This document shows positions 33,848 to 48,492 of a stretch of 64,000 nt of DNA, piece after piece (position 1 is the first letter of the stretch; every line of letters begins with the position of its first letter). Source of the stretch: Cladorhizidae sp. MBARI D1340-BT2 (Eukaryota > Porifera > Demospongiae > Poecilosclerida > Cladorhizidae); contig JAQNBH010000013.1 of NCBI GenBank assembly GCA_028752905.1, positions 13,543,816 through 13,607,815 of the forward strand. The letters are read 5' to 3'. The notes under the pieces are model-generated. The model worked only from the letters and a program-made list of their open reading frames with translations, had not been told where the DNA came from and searched no databases. The translations under genes and the position numbers were made by a program.

Positions 33848-35046
33848 CACCCCAGGAACATAATTAGATGAAGACTTAATCCAGTAATGATCTGTACATT
33901 ATGGATTATGTCATCTTGGTGATATAATGCTTGGACTCTGTGAAGCAGCATCTTCTTAAACTCACCAAGTGTGAGGACATCAGGAAGTTCTTACTGGCTC
34001 TTCAGAATTATCAGTGTACTGAAAAAAGACCATGCCAAAGACCTCCAGACATCTAGACTTGATTCCTTTCATGTGTTCAATGTGCTCTCACCATAAATAT
34101 CTAGTCTGTAGAGCAAGGTATATTAACCTCTCCTCTACTGACTAGATAGATGCTGGTTATCTTTCCTGTATATGCCATAGCCAGTTCTCTCTTCTACCTG
34201 CAGCCCAAACGGAAGTGCATTCAAGAACTTTTCTATTTACTTTTCCAAGCTAAATAATTATATTTTCTATAACCTCATGGCAAATGGAATGTTGAGGAAT
34301 TGAGCAGCTTTGTCATGTGGAAACTATGGATGCTTGCCCTGACAACTGTGTAACCTGTTCTCGCTTGCAGCTGTAGTTCTTTCCTCGATGTTGGAATCTT
34401 GGAATGATAGTTAACATGATTAATTGAAGCCATTTTGGATGATCTTATTTTGCGAGTGAACCTATGATGCATAGGTATGTGGATGTAAAGCATACATATT
34501 TTTCCATCCATATCACAAGTGAGGACTACCTTTACCTATCCTGTTAAACATTTTTGTGAATGTTTGGGGCCAGCTTCTATCTCCTAGCATGTTAGTCTTT
34601 GTTTCTCTCTTGGAATGCTCACTCTCATATTTTGCTCTACCATTATCCGGAATATGTTAATGTCTTGATTACACCATGCCTCTTTCCTCTCGCTGGGCTG
34701 TGCTTTCTGTTTCTCACACGTCTTCATCAGGTATTTCAGCTGTTTTATGTTGATTCCTGCACATTAAAACTAGCTTCTCCTTTGCAATTTTAGGTCATAC
34801 TAATGTCCAGCTGACAATGATTATGGCATGTGGGTGTACAGGAAAAGGTAATCCTGAACTGTTTGTATGGAAGACATTAATTGTGAATGATTATGGATAC
34901 ATACCTAGATACCTACCTCAATTTACAATTCTAACAGAATACCTCAGCACCTCAGGTGATCTGGACTGTAATTAAATTGGTATGAGAAAATATATTGGAC
35001 AATATAATATGATAATACTATTAAATAATTGTCTCAATTTATTTAG
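33848..35046. other. End of gene B intron 1
   Basis: No exon or element was recognised. Open frames at 34275-34511 and 34599-34793 lack motifs. The acceptor for exon 2 (CAATTTATTTAG) closes the interval. Confidence 0.5.
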
Positions 35047-35366
35047 AATCATGCTTGGATGGCACCACTGAACGCCTGATATCTGGTAGTAGATACCGAG
35101 TTCCTGACCAGTTATTTACAGCAAACTCATTTGTCAATGGCTATTATCCTCAGCAGGCAAGGCTGGATGGATATTCATGGTGCTCTTTACAGTCAGGTTC
35201 AGCACGCGCCTGGCTGCAGGTCACCTTTGGAATTGATGTCAATATTTCCATAATCCAAACTGGCGCATTGAATAACGATTTTCATGTGAACAGTTTTCAA
35301 GTCTACATTGGTGATACAGAGGGAAGTCTTCATCCATTGATATCTGATGATTCTATGGAGCCTATT
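35047..35366 (+). CDS. Gene B exon 2: first part of F5/8C domain 1
   Basis: Following the AG at 35045-35046, the exon completes a split codon and reads SCLDGTTERLISGSRYRVPD, then QARLDGYSWCS and RAWLQVTFGIDVNIS, the F5/8C core, and NSFQVYIGDT. It ends MEPI before GTAAGA in phase 0. It is closely similar to gene A exon 2 and four codons shorter. Sequon: NIS. A pogo-type MITE begins 11 nt after the donor, so the apparent open frame running on to 35438 enters the transposon and is not coding. Confidence 0.85.
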
Positions 35367-35377
35367 GTAAGATGGTA

Positions 35378-35979
35378 TAGTATAACCTCAATTATCCAGT
35401 CCTCAGTTATCCAGAAACTCAGATATCCACATGGCTAATTGTATGCACATGCACAGGTGTAGGCAAAGGTCTACCTAACAATACACATACTGCTCGACTT
35501 CCATATGGATGCTGTACTTCTAGCTACTAAGAGTAGCTCTTGGCCAAGCAAAAGTTACTGCTATAGTTTTACAACCACCGAATGAGACCACAGATGAAAA
35601 CTTACCAATTAGCAACTATTGTGTAGAGCATCCTCTAGAGCAAACTGAAGTTCGATCATTATAGTCTTCATTTGTTCTTGTTCTTGTGTGGGTATCCAGC
35701 ACAAGAGCTAGGTATGTCTGGATTCACCATTCTTGTTTCACTAAATAGTTGACTAGATTACAGCAAGCCTAGATAATTAAGCTTCATAGGACATTGCAGA
35801 TTTTCGCCTCACAGCATTGTAGATTTTGGTTGGGTATCTATAAGAATGATATCAACTCTGAGTGGGCTATTTTCAGCCCCAAAGCATCAATGGCCTAGCT
35901 TATGGATATAATGAACATCAGTTATCCATAAATTCAAGGTAGTTTGTTCCTAGCCTTCTGGATAACTGAGGTTCTACTG
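35378..35979. mobile_element. Pogo/Tigger-type MITE, 602 bp, TA duplication
   Basis: The left end tagtataacctcaattatcc and the reversed right end cagtagaacctcagttatcc match at most positions and carry the 'acctc-gttatcc' signature of pogo/Tigger ends. TA flanks both sides (35376-35377 and 35980-35981). No transposase. It sits almost on the exon 2 splice donor of gene B (35367). Confidence 0.8.
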
Positions 35980-35981
35980 TA

Positions 35982-37501
35982 ATATTTTTTGCTGAGTCAA
36001 ACCTGACGATCTTAGCTTCATATATCATGTATGTTATAGGGACAGGGAAGCAATTGTCTAGTCTTCAATCCAAGTATTTCTTAAATTTATTGTTGCTAGG
36101 CAAGCTAGCATTACGTCTTCTGTGATAAAATCTTCTTCAGTGACGAAGACACCCACATCACTTCTGGTTCATGTATGTTACATTGCCCTGTATAAACTCT
36201 AGTTATCAAGCCTCTTGATAGTTAAGCAATTTATTTGGACCATTGCCTTTATTTGTGCTTTTATATTAAAATCATGGTTTTTTAATGAGATTTTCAAACT
36301 GTTTCTATCTTTAAAATACATATGCAATAAGCTGTAGGTTGGATAAGAATCAGGTAAGTTATGCATTGCTATGTCCACTCTCTGTGTATAATGAAACATA
36401 CAACAAGGAAATCCATAGAGAAACACCCTCTTTCTCTAGACTATAGGAATTGATGGTGATTAGGTATGCATTGATGCCTGGTGCAACTCTTCTCCAGGAG
36501 GATCAGTCAATGCTTGAAAGGAACTGTTCATGAAGGCACTTGTGATTGTCAGACTAAATTGGTGGTGTGTTATAAATTTCTTATTCGTTTTACTTACTCA
36601 CCCCTTCAAACTAGAAGAACATTTTATGACTGTTATTTAATTTATTTTGATTTAGAATTCTACTGAGCATATGCAGGTGAAGAAGCCCATGTTTAGCACA
36701 TTAGGATTCATTTAAAAAACACACACATTTTTGTGAATGATGTCTGGGATTGCACTTGTAGAGGATAGTTAAGCACTCCTCAAATTGTCTTCACAAATTG
36801 GCATTCTTATGATATCTCTGTGAGAAGCATTGATCTTGCCTGTAGTTGACAGAGCATCTGTTATGTGCATGTGTATTAGCTTCATGTTCAGGGCAACATA
36901 TTTAACAAAAAATTACCATACCTATTATTAGCTACAGTTGTCTTAATTGCGACAAGTTTCTTGATGCTCATTTGCAGGGTCTAAACTTTTGTCCAGTCTT
37001 CTAGGAGCCATTACTTGTTGCTGGAGAAGCCACCACTAAGTCTTCCTCAAGAGATTTGCTCCTTCATGGTTTGAGAGACTGGGTCTTTCTTAGTCTGGCT
37101 TGCATGATTACCTCCTTTTTTGACAGGCTTGCTCTGCTATTCTCCATCAATTGAGTCTAAAAACATAATATTAAAATAAAAATGTATACGTTAGAAAAAA
37201 CAATAATAAAAACACCAAACCAATCAAATATACAAGAAATAAACAAGCACACATTTTTTTACTGAAAATTAATTAATTAATTTTGATAGAAGAATCAATC
37301 TCAGTATGTTATTTGAAGTAGCATTTAATTTTTGAATTAGCACCAGTATTGTTGCAGTTGGGGATTAGAAGCAGGGCCCAAAACAATCAGAGTTACGGTA
37401 ATACAATTCCATTATTACAGCAACAACAACAATTATATACAGTGGCAATAACAGAACAAAGACAATCGGTTGACATATTGTTTTATTGTTGTATTAAAAA
37501 G
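35982..37501. other. Rest of gene B intron 2
   Basis: About 36535-36690 is a repeat related to 3120-3270. No exon was seen. The acceptor before 37502 is A-rich (GTATTAAAAAG), as in gene A. Confidence 0.45.
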
Positions 37502-37655
37502 GTATTTTTGCGTAAGCAGAACTTTGATGTTGAGAATACAACACTACCATCACCAGTCACTACTCAAGTCCTGTGCATAGTGCCATTCAAGTGGACGCCT
37601 ATGAATAATGCATCATGTCTGAGACTAGAGGCACTTGGGTGCCCCATCTCCCCAG
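37502..37655 (+). CDS. Gene B exon 3: second part of F5/8C domain 1
   Basis: Reads VFLRKQNFDVENTTLPSPVT, then TQVLCIVPFKW, and closes RLEALGCPISP before a GTATCT donor in phase 1. It is homologous to gene A exon 3 (shared TLPSPVTTQVL, W, C-L-L-E-A-GCP-SP). The final Cys should pair with the SCLDG Cys of exon 2. Compared with gene A it lacks one codon. Sequon: NTT. The upstream open frame from 37349 is the retained intron in the same frame. Confidence 0.82.
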
Positions 37656-40280
37656 GTATCTAGCATTTACATAATAATCTGTCTTGTGTGCTATAAAATA
37701 CATTATGAATTATTATGCAATGCTTTTATATGTATATATTATATATTATGCTATATCAGCAGAGCAATAATGGAATATCTTAATTAGTATAGACAAAAAT
37801 TCTTTTAGCTTTATATTTAACTTTACAAGTTTCCTAGTGATGTTAACTATATCTGATCTTCACCAAAATTTCTGGTTACCCACAATGTCCAACAAGGTAG
37901 ACATTAGCTACTCCAGTAGGATGTTTTGTATCTCTAGTGAGGCTAATGGTCAGTTTCATGGCAGACTTCATTCTGGAAGAATGATACCTTGATGGCTATT
38001 ATATACTCAAAAAGACAATTAAAAGCACATGGGCTTCATTGAAAGCTCAGGGTTTTAGATAAGATTGTTTGTTGGTGTTGGTTGTATTCACTTTCTTGGC
38101 ATCTGCATGTAAAACAGGTGGAAAGATAAGAAATGAGTGATGCTCCCTTTGGAAATAGTTACTCTAATATATTTGTCAGGTTAAAGGGAGGAGGAAGGGT
38201 ATTCTATTATGAAGGTACATCCCCTTAACTTTCTCATCCTTCCTGTATGATAAACTGAGGCTCACCCAATCTTTGAATGTTGAGTTTCAGATATCTTGGT
38301 GAAGTGACATGTTCTTGAGAGCTATGCTTCTACTGAATAACAGACCTTTGGCTCTATCCGGGGAGGCATGGTTACTCCATGCCAGAGTTTACGGCATAGT
38401 AGTAATTATTTTGTTTTTCCTAATTGGGGTTATTAGCAGACTTTGGGGTTAAGGGGGGAATAACCTCAAATTGCTAATTTTTCACTTTTTTAACAAATTT
38501 TTCAAACTATTTTAAATGGTGTATTTGCTCATATTGAAGTCATATTCCAAGTTTCAGAACATTTGAAGATTCTATGATGCAGTTACGACAGCTTTTGCGC
38601 TCACTATTTCCATCATAAACCCAGCAAGAAATGTCGCGTCGCGTTGCGTTAGATTAGAAGAATTTCCACATATTTCCACTAATTTCTCCCTAATTTCTCA
38701 CCCCAACTCCATAATTTATATATCACCAGAATGCTTATTGTGTGCTCTTTAACCTAAAGTAACTGTTATGAGAATGTGTTGGGTATAGACCAGCATATCT
38801 GCATGTGGTTTGTATGGGATTTCCCCCCCCCCCCCCCCCTCCTGTGTTGCATTATCATACTGATTCAAATAGTTTAGGTGAAACTACTACATGTCCTCTT
38901 ACCATAAACCGTCTAACAGCCACTTAGCATTATTAATGGTTTTTAATTCAAGGACAGGGCAAAAGTTGGATTGCCTGGCTGACACTTTGGCATAAAAATA
39001 TCTAGTTAAATACATCATTAAAAATAGCTTATTTTCTAAGCTACATTTTTGTACAAAAATTATGTTAATAGAGGATAGTGGGTGGAAGTTATGATTGGTA
39101 TTGTCAAGGTGTATTTTTTAAAACATTATTCCCCCCTTAATGTACCAAAATGTAGCTATCTTCTTCCTATCTCACTCTTAAACTCAATAAGAATGGCCAC
39201 ATTTTGTTCACTTATTATTCGTGGGTGCATACTATTCTGTGGCAATCTCTATTATTTGAGCATGACTACCAGGATAGTGCACAATAGTTGCAAGAGATCT
39301 TGAACAGGTAAGAATTATAGTGTTGAACTCGAGCTATCATCCTCTATTCTAGTTTTGTCTATATACTTAGCCAGTTTGTCGCTTGTAAAGAAATTGTTAT
39401 TGTCAGGACTCTTTTCTGTGGAGTTTGGCCATTTCGCTGGTGATATTCCTGGAAGCACTTTCTGCTACTTGTTCAGGCTTAAAAATGCCGCAATTATTGA
39501 AGGATTTAAAAAATAATAACTTTGCTTTCTCCACCCACTCCAGAGAGAGCATTTTTTCTGGGGATGTTATATAGGAGAGTTAGCAACACTAAGCCTAAAA
39601 GCACACCCAGGATTGTTGCTGTTGATGTGTCTGTCACATGAAGTCAGCTGTGAGTTTACATCATTTAACTATAACTCCTTAAGTGTTACCGTAAGCTCTG
39701 GTAAGCCTTCAATGATCAGCACCAAAGATGCTCTTAATTGATTGACTATTAACTGTATTTGTGGTTTTTATAATAATAATTCAACTAAAATATTAATATC
39801 CTTTTAAAGTAACCTGAGAGATCTATATTTTATTTTGATACTTGAAGCTATTTATTACAACTGAAAATGATCAAGACCGAGTTAATGATTATGGATTGGA
39901 CAATCTTCTGCACATAAACCTCCCCTCCCACTCCATACCTACACACCCTCTCCCATCAATATTGATATGACATCTAACACACAACAAACACTTTTCAATG
40001 TATTGCTTAAGTATACTGACAACATCATTGTCTGCATTAATTATAGACTTGGATCTAGGGAATATTTTTCTTATAGTTATGTGCTTTTGATTGGGTATAA
40101 TTTGAGTTTGGTCAATGATTACAGTTGTTATTACCGAAACTCAGGTTGTCTTACAGCAAATAGAAAAATTAACAGTTGCCTAGGCATTCTAACCCTTTTG
40201 GGCTGTTGTTTCTATGCACCTGCTAATACTATAATTAATGAAGGTAATGATGTCACTAATACACATTCAAAAGTGTTTGC
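37656..40280. other. Gene B intron 3, first segment
   Basis: No gene or element was recognised. A poly-C run lies at 38823-38839. 39082-39303 and 39967-40284 are open frames without motifs. Confidence 0.45.
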
Positions 40281-40284
40281 TTAA

Positions 40285-41227
40285 CCGTCTCACCGCCGTA
40301 TCGGCCATATGGCGGAGTTGTAAATGACCGCAACAAAAACAAATATATAAAATCGTTCGTTTTAGCTACGCATGTGCCTGGGCATGTCCCTTGCTTAGCT
40401 AGAGCTGGAATTAAAATAGCTGAGGTATAGTGCCTAGGTAACCAAGGTATTCGTGACGTCAAACTCAGCTGATCGTTAAAAAAATGGCTTCTAGACTAAA
40501 TGTGGACGATGTTTTGGCAATGCTGGATGACGACGAATTCGGTCTGTCTGAGGTTGAAAGCAGTGATGAGGAAGGAGAAGGGATATTTGCCTACCACGGA
40601 GAACAGACTAGAGATCCTGAAGAGCTAGCAACTCTGAATGACATCGTAGATTCAGAACCTGTTTTTTGCCAGTCCAGAGATAGTAGCGCTGATTTGCGTA
40701 GGTATCCAGGTCTTGAGACTGACGATGGTAAAGAACAGGAACAAGATGTCCCAGGAAAATAAATAGCCATACATGTAAGATCCTTTAGCATTACTGCTTT
40801 TTTTCTGACTTGTATAAAAAATAGCATTTACCTGGGTACTTCGCGGGTACTAGCTATCCATCTATATAGCTATAATAATATAAAGCTAGTAGGTAGTTAG
40901 TTAGCTATGGTTTCTAATTATCTGCCCTAGTAAAATATGACACTGTCATTTTATTATATTTACATCATGATGTAATCTCCAGTTATCTGTCCATATTCTG
41001 CCTAAAAATACAAATCAAAACAAACAATCAAATGTTATAATGATATTCATCGTATGTGGTCAGTTGCTAGGCAACCTACAGTTGACCACCATGTTTGTCA
41101 ACACCAATGCTATAACATCAACCATGGTTGCTAGGGACATTTGTGCACTCCTGGTTGAATATAAAATATTATGTAAAATAACGTCACTATTTTTAAAAAG
41201 TGCTGTGTAAATCCAGCGGTGGAAGGG
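40285..41227 (+). mobile_element. Short piggyBac element, 943 bp, TTAA-flanked
   Basis: Flanked by TTAA (40281-40284 and 41228-41231). Ends ccgtctcaccgccgta and, reversed, cccttccaccgctgga match at 12 or 13 of 16 positions. TTAA duplication and CC-starting ends define piggyBac. It contains one short open frame at 40484-40762 resembling a transposase N-terminus but no catalytic domain, so it is non-autonomous. Confidence 0.85.
40484..40762 (+). pseudogene. PiggyBac transposase N-terminal fragment
   Basis: 92 residues beginning MASRLNVDDVLAMLDDDEFG, followed by SEVESSDEEGEG. Acidic Asp/Glu/Ser-rich N-termini of this kind precede the catalytic core in piggyBac transposases. The frame stops after DVPGK and no DDD catalytic region follows inside the element. 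ATG context: AAAAAATGG. Its position between two piggyBac ends supports the call; it is most likely a remnant left by internal deletion. Confidence 0.65.
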
Positions 41228-41329
41228 TTAAGTGACCTCTTCCTGACCTTACCATTACTTATTAGGCTGTGTAAATCCAGCGGTGGAAGGGTTAAGTGAC
41301 CTCTTCCTGACCTTACCATTACTTATTAG
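41202..41329. repeat. Perfect 64-bp tandem duplication spanning the piggyBac right end
   Basis: 41202-41265 and 41266-41329 are identical as read, each containing the last 26 bp of the piggyBac element, TTAA and 34 bp of flank. The duplication therefore made a second copy of the terminal repeat (TTAA at 41292-41295). Confidence 0.9.
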
Positions 41330-42076
41330 TACATGTCTGCTTTGTGATTGTGGGTGATTGAAGGGACTCTGTTGACTTTTCACTATACTTGCTGCATAAT
41401 TGCTTACTTGCTTCTGCTACTTGATCACCATGAGCTTCATTCCATCTAAGCACTAACAGAAAGCTGCACTCAACTCCCACCAGCAAGCTCCATGACACTC
41501 CACCACAAAAAAACTAAGCATTGTTTGGTCATTTCGACACAAAAGCAGCAAGATTCTTGGATGACTTCTTCATCATTTGAGAGCTCTACAGGTTAGCCCT
41601 GCTGATACACCATCTTGTTAGTGATAGTAAAAAAATTAACAGTGCACTTGAGGAACTTTTTTGTTTCTTTAGATTGCAGTCACTTTAGCTTTTAGTTACT
41701 AGTTTCTTAATAGACTGAGCTCAATATTGTATGTAATGAAGTTTGTCCGAGTTCTTCCATTTTATATTCTGCTTTCAGCCATGGTTATATTATAGCTAAT
41801 ATTAACTCACTCTTTTAATTTTCTATTTTTTTGGGTCAAAGCCACCAACAATGGAGAAGAACTTGCCAATTAGCAACTAATAATGTTGAATGTGACATGC
41901 TAGCAAATGACTTGCATAAAATTTACCCTGGAGAGCAATGGTTATTCTTGTATTAGGATATGTTGTCAAAAGAGCTACTAAAGGAGAAGCTAGCCTATTT
42001 CCCCCTCCCAAGCAGCATAGCTAGGAATAGGAGAGGAATAGGAGATACTTAATTTCAGTGCATGTCAAACTTTGGC

Positions 42077-42152
42077 ATTATTCCTGATGAAGGCTAGTGC
42101 ATCTAGTCCAAATGTCAAGAGAGTAAAATTATTGAGAAGGTCATTGTAATCT
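42077..42152 (-). repeat. Dispersed repeat family R1, copy 3
   Basis: Contains 'cctgatgaaggctagtgcat', 'ctagtccaaatgtcaagag' and 'attgagaaggtcattgtaat', the reverse complement of the R1 blocks at 1101-1172. Confidence 0.6.
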
Positions 42153-42313
42153 TGTTATGTCTTGGTTATGACTTTCTCAATAAAAATGTTAGTTTCTCAG
42201 GGAAATAAAAATTTAAGTTGATTATTGAGAGAGTTATTATATTCTATAATAATAATATTATGTCAACTTAACGTTTGCTTATGTAAACAAAATTTTACTA
42301 CTAAAATAACTAA

Positions 42314-42620
42314 AATCACAGAAAACAAACATGAAATAGTGAAGGATTATCACATGTTGTGGTATAGATGAGTGTGGTGTCAGGAGGCACTGTCCCGGCA
42401 GCAGGCAGAGAGGTTGCAGAGCTCACCGACAATGACACAACTTCTGTGAACACACCGCGCATAAAGGAAAAATCACAGAAAACAAACATGAAATAGCATC
42501 AGCTGTTGTGGTATGGATGAGTGTGGTGTCAGGGAGCACTGTCCCTGCAGCAGGCAGAGAGGTTGCAGAGCTCCCTGACAGTGACACAACTTCTTTGAAC
42601 ACACCACGCATAAAGGAGGA
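42314..42620. repeat. 157-bp tandem duplication, two copies
   Basis: 'aatcacagaaaacaaacatg' starts at 42314 and 42471. Both copies contain 'gatgagtgtggtgtcagg', 'gcaggcagagaggttgcaga' and 'gaacacacc(g/a)cgcataaagg'. They differ by a small indel and substitutions. Confidence 0.9.
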
Positions 42621-43716
42621 TGGAAGATGTGTGGTGACAGCCAAGGTGGACACAGACTTTGAACAATGTCAGTGTGCTGTGTAATTACAGACATCTGACT
42701 GGTTATGGCTATACGATCTGATTGGTTATGTAACACACAGTAGTTGACCTTATTTGATGATATTTGTAAGTGGGACCTGGAAGCCCTTATATAGGTACCA
42801 GGGAACCCAACCCATTCATCCTGGTGCTAGGTCATTATTGTGAATGTTATAAAAGGTATGCAGTCATAATTAGACATTAAACCAAATCAGATGAGGCAGG
42901 CAGTGGACAGATGGAATCAGATGGTATGCACAGGGCAGGTGAAGGGTTTGTCAGCAGTAGTGCGGCCAATTGTTTACATGTGGTCATTATTATTTCTGTT
43001 GTATTTTGACAGGTCAATCCAATAATTATAGTGTTCTTGTTTCAAGTTGTTTGTTGTTTCTATACCTCATAGTAAAGAATCACACTATTTTTAGCTGTTT
43101 CCTGGGACTCCAGCACTTTTAACACTATTTCTGACTTGTTTATTCTTGTTGTACACTGCACAGATCAGTGCAAGCCATATCTTGTTGCTATTGTTCACTG
43201 TGTCCATGTAGACAGTATTGTACACTGCATAAATCATCACATATACCAACTTGTTGCAGATGTTGATTGTACCCATGGATACTGTAAGTAAGAATAAAGC
43301 GAGCAGTATCTAATATCCGATTTTGTAGGTCAGGCTGCTTTATTGTTCTAAGTTTTTATTTTTAGAAGAACAAAATAACCAGCGACTGCTCACTGTAGCT
43401 GTAGAATATTGCAGCTACTATTAAATTAACCAACCAAAGCAGTGAAAAAGTGCTGGATCAGCTCAGCTGCTAGGTTCAATCTTGCACACACCAAGCATAT
43501 TTATTGCATGCATGGGATAATGGACATCCTATTTTGTGGGAGGAAGCCACCATCTTGGATCAGGGCAGAAGACAAAAGGAACTGCTAGTGAAGGAGGCAT
43601 TGCACATCTGCCTAGCAAAATTTAATTGGTTAAATTGCGACTGTGGAGTGGACTTGACTGGCTTCTGGGCAGGATCACGAACTTGAAGCCATGACCGCTA
43701 TAATTTGTTTTTTAAA
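42621..43716. other. Gene B intron 3, segment before the ATT arrays
   Basis: About 43035-43290 resembles 5150-5460 and itself contains a degenerate internal duplication ('ttgtacactgcacagatca' against 'ttgtacactgcataaatca'). No exon was seen. Confidence 0.45.
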
Positions 43717-43820
43717 ACATTTATTTATTTATTTATTTGTTTGTTTATTTGTTTGCTTGCTTGCCTGATCGTTTGCTTGCTTCCTTGCTTATTTGTTTAT
43801 TTACTTTTTATACATATATT
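43717..43820. repeat. (ATTT)n / (TTTG)n / (TTGC)n tetranucleotide tract
   Basis: Imperfect tetranucleotides, atttatttatttgtttg then gcttgcttgcctg, leading toward the ATT array. Confidence 0.85.
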
Positions 43821-43876
43821 ATTATTTTTATTTATTATTATTATTATTTTATTTTTGATTATTTATTAATTAATTA

Positions 43877-46238
<2,362 letters not shown>

Positions 46239-46458
46239 TATGGTCCAGTCTACAAAAGTCCATCAACCATGGGGTGTCGGGTTAACAACCGACCGACCCA
46301 CAATGTTGCATTCCCCCTCCAGAGGCAGATGGATAGCCTCTGAAAGAGGTGTGTGATGCAGTCTTCTGGGAGGGTGCCCAATCTCTGGCCTTGCAGTCGG
46401 CCAATTGATTTGATGGCTGACACAGCCTCATCACTCCATACTCCGAGGGACTCCATGA

Positions 46459-46520
46459 CTAGGGGAATGAAAGAGATACCAGCAGCATGACTAGGGGAAT
46501 GAAAGAGATACCAGCAGCAT
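46459..46520. repeat. Perfect 34-bp-period tandem duplication within LINE-2
   Basis: 'catgactaggggaatgaaag agataccagcag' occurs twice in direct succession (starting at about 46454 and 46488), duplicating the codons for GISFIPLVM. It is a private change in this copy. Confidence 0.85.
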
Positions 46521-47380
46521 GACTGGCTTGGCTGTGAGTTGCACGTTTCCGATCTTCTCCTATGGACAGAGCGTAGCCCTGGACTGCCGCAGCACCAATG
46601 CCCGTAAGCTGTTGAAGGGTTGAAATAACTGTGATGTCTAGGGTTGCTGGCTTGCCCTGCTTCCATCGCAGGAGGTAGAGGTCGGCTGGGTGACTCTTCG
46701 AGCCAGGAATTAGGGACAGAACTTCTCTCCTTGGAGCTAGGTCTGCAGACTGGGCAGCAATGAAAAGAACATCTCTCAGGGAATCATGTCTCTGAATCAT
46801 ATAGCGATTCCCCTACAGCCGACTTGATGGTCTACTAAGGGATCAGAGACTCCCTGGCAAATCGCGCAGGATGACCCTTCCTCTGTCATCTGAAGCCCAA
46901 GCCAGTATTGTAGACAGCCAGATGAAAATCCCTGTCCTGCAAGTGCAGGCCAAGGGCCTTCGAAGGAATTACATTTAGCCAATCCTCTGCATGGCAGTTG
47001 GCAGAAGAGCGGGCCAGGGCTCTGGAGTGGGTGTCAGGAGCCTCGGAGACGAGAGTATTAAATGAGGCTAGATTGATAGCCCTGGAGAGATCTTGCTGAC
47101 GTAAGGGGACATCGACTTCTTCAAGACTAGTCCAATCCGCTCTTCCTGCTGCCACACCCAAATCTTAAGGGCTGGACCAAGATGACAAGTGGAGACTGGT
47201 GCCTGACCCAAAATCCTAGCCACAAGCTTCCTTGACTGGACGGAAGATGCAATGAAGTCTGCAGGAGCATGTAATGAAGCACGGAGAATGCACAAACCAC
47301 CCATTGAAGAGTGGAGGGAGGCTTTCAGCCATGCCCAGTCCGACAGAGGACCGCCAGCCAGATCAGAGACAGCATCAATC

Positions 47381-48492
47381 TCATGGAACGATAAAAGGCG
47401 GAGGTAGCCCCACTGATGTAGCTGGGAGGCTGAGAACGTAAGGCAAAGGACATTTTGGGGAAGGCCAAACATGACCTGACTGAGGAGGGCAGTCTCTATC
47501 TGAGAATCCTGCAGATCTGGAAGATGGTCCAAAATGTCCTGCAACTTCTGCACTCTTTTGAGAACGGAGGAATTGCAAAAGGAAACAGAGCCTATTGGAG
47601 AGCCGAGCAGATCGAAACTCTCTCTGGCTATAGGGATATATAATGGGAGCAGATTGTGACTGAATACTGGGGATAAACAGGAGGGACTTGACTCTTTTCA
47701 GATGGAGCCCCCTGCCAGGACCTTCCTCTTCAATGATCTCAAGGGCAGCACACAAATCACTGGCCGAGCCACACAGAATACCGTCATACAGATACCACCC
47801 ATTCATGCGGAGACCAGGAACTTCGCTTTGGATCTTCAACAGAAGCGGTTGGAGGGCGAGAGCAAAGCCAAGAGGACCTAGGGTGTCACTCTGCTGAACT
47901 CCACAGCAGCTATGAATGGAGTGGTCACCAAGTCACAGAATGAGTTGGGTCCCGTAGCAGCATTCAATCCAAGCTGACAGAGAGGGAATCTTAGCGCAAA
48001 CCTCTTCAAACAATTTCCCACGATCAATTCTGTTGAACGCATTGGAAAAGTCTAGTTGGGGAGATCATTTATCGTCTGGATGGATGTTGTGGTCCTCCTG
48101 CACTTTGCGCATAGCATGTATTTTTACCTCACATCCCAAGGGGATACCAACCCCTACCTGTAGAGGTGTCAAAACATTGATAGCCTCAGATTGAACCACC
48201 CTGGATAGGCACTTAGAAGTCAGCCTGTGAAGAACTTCTCCTACAGCAATGGGGCGCAGGCCACCCCCCTTTTTTTACAAGCGTACAGAGAGGCACCACA
48301 TAAAAGAGGAGCAACATCTGGGGGAACCTTGCCGGAACTAAGTAAATTGACAATACTTGTCAGAGAGTTAAGGATGTAGTTTACTCGGTTAGGGGAAGGA
48401 CAGAACACCGCCTCCTTGAGGTGATTTGCCGTTAAATTGGAAGGACCGGGCACGGTTCCAGCTGTAAAGGATCTCAAAGCCTTGATGACCAC
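47381..48492 (-). pseudogene. LINE-2 reverse transcriptase, with catalytic motif C changed
   Basis: The RT spans from VIKALRSFTAGTVPGP to SKSLLFIP-like sequence (KRVKSLLFIPSIQ). Motif A keeps its Asp (QLDFSNAF). The usual (F/Y)xDD of motif C reads YLYDG, so the first of the two catalytic Asp residues is replaced by Tyr; this would abolish polymerase activity. Frames shift several times between 48240 and 47840. The neighbouring frame 47068-47553 carries the post-RT region. Confidence 0.8.
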
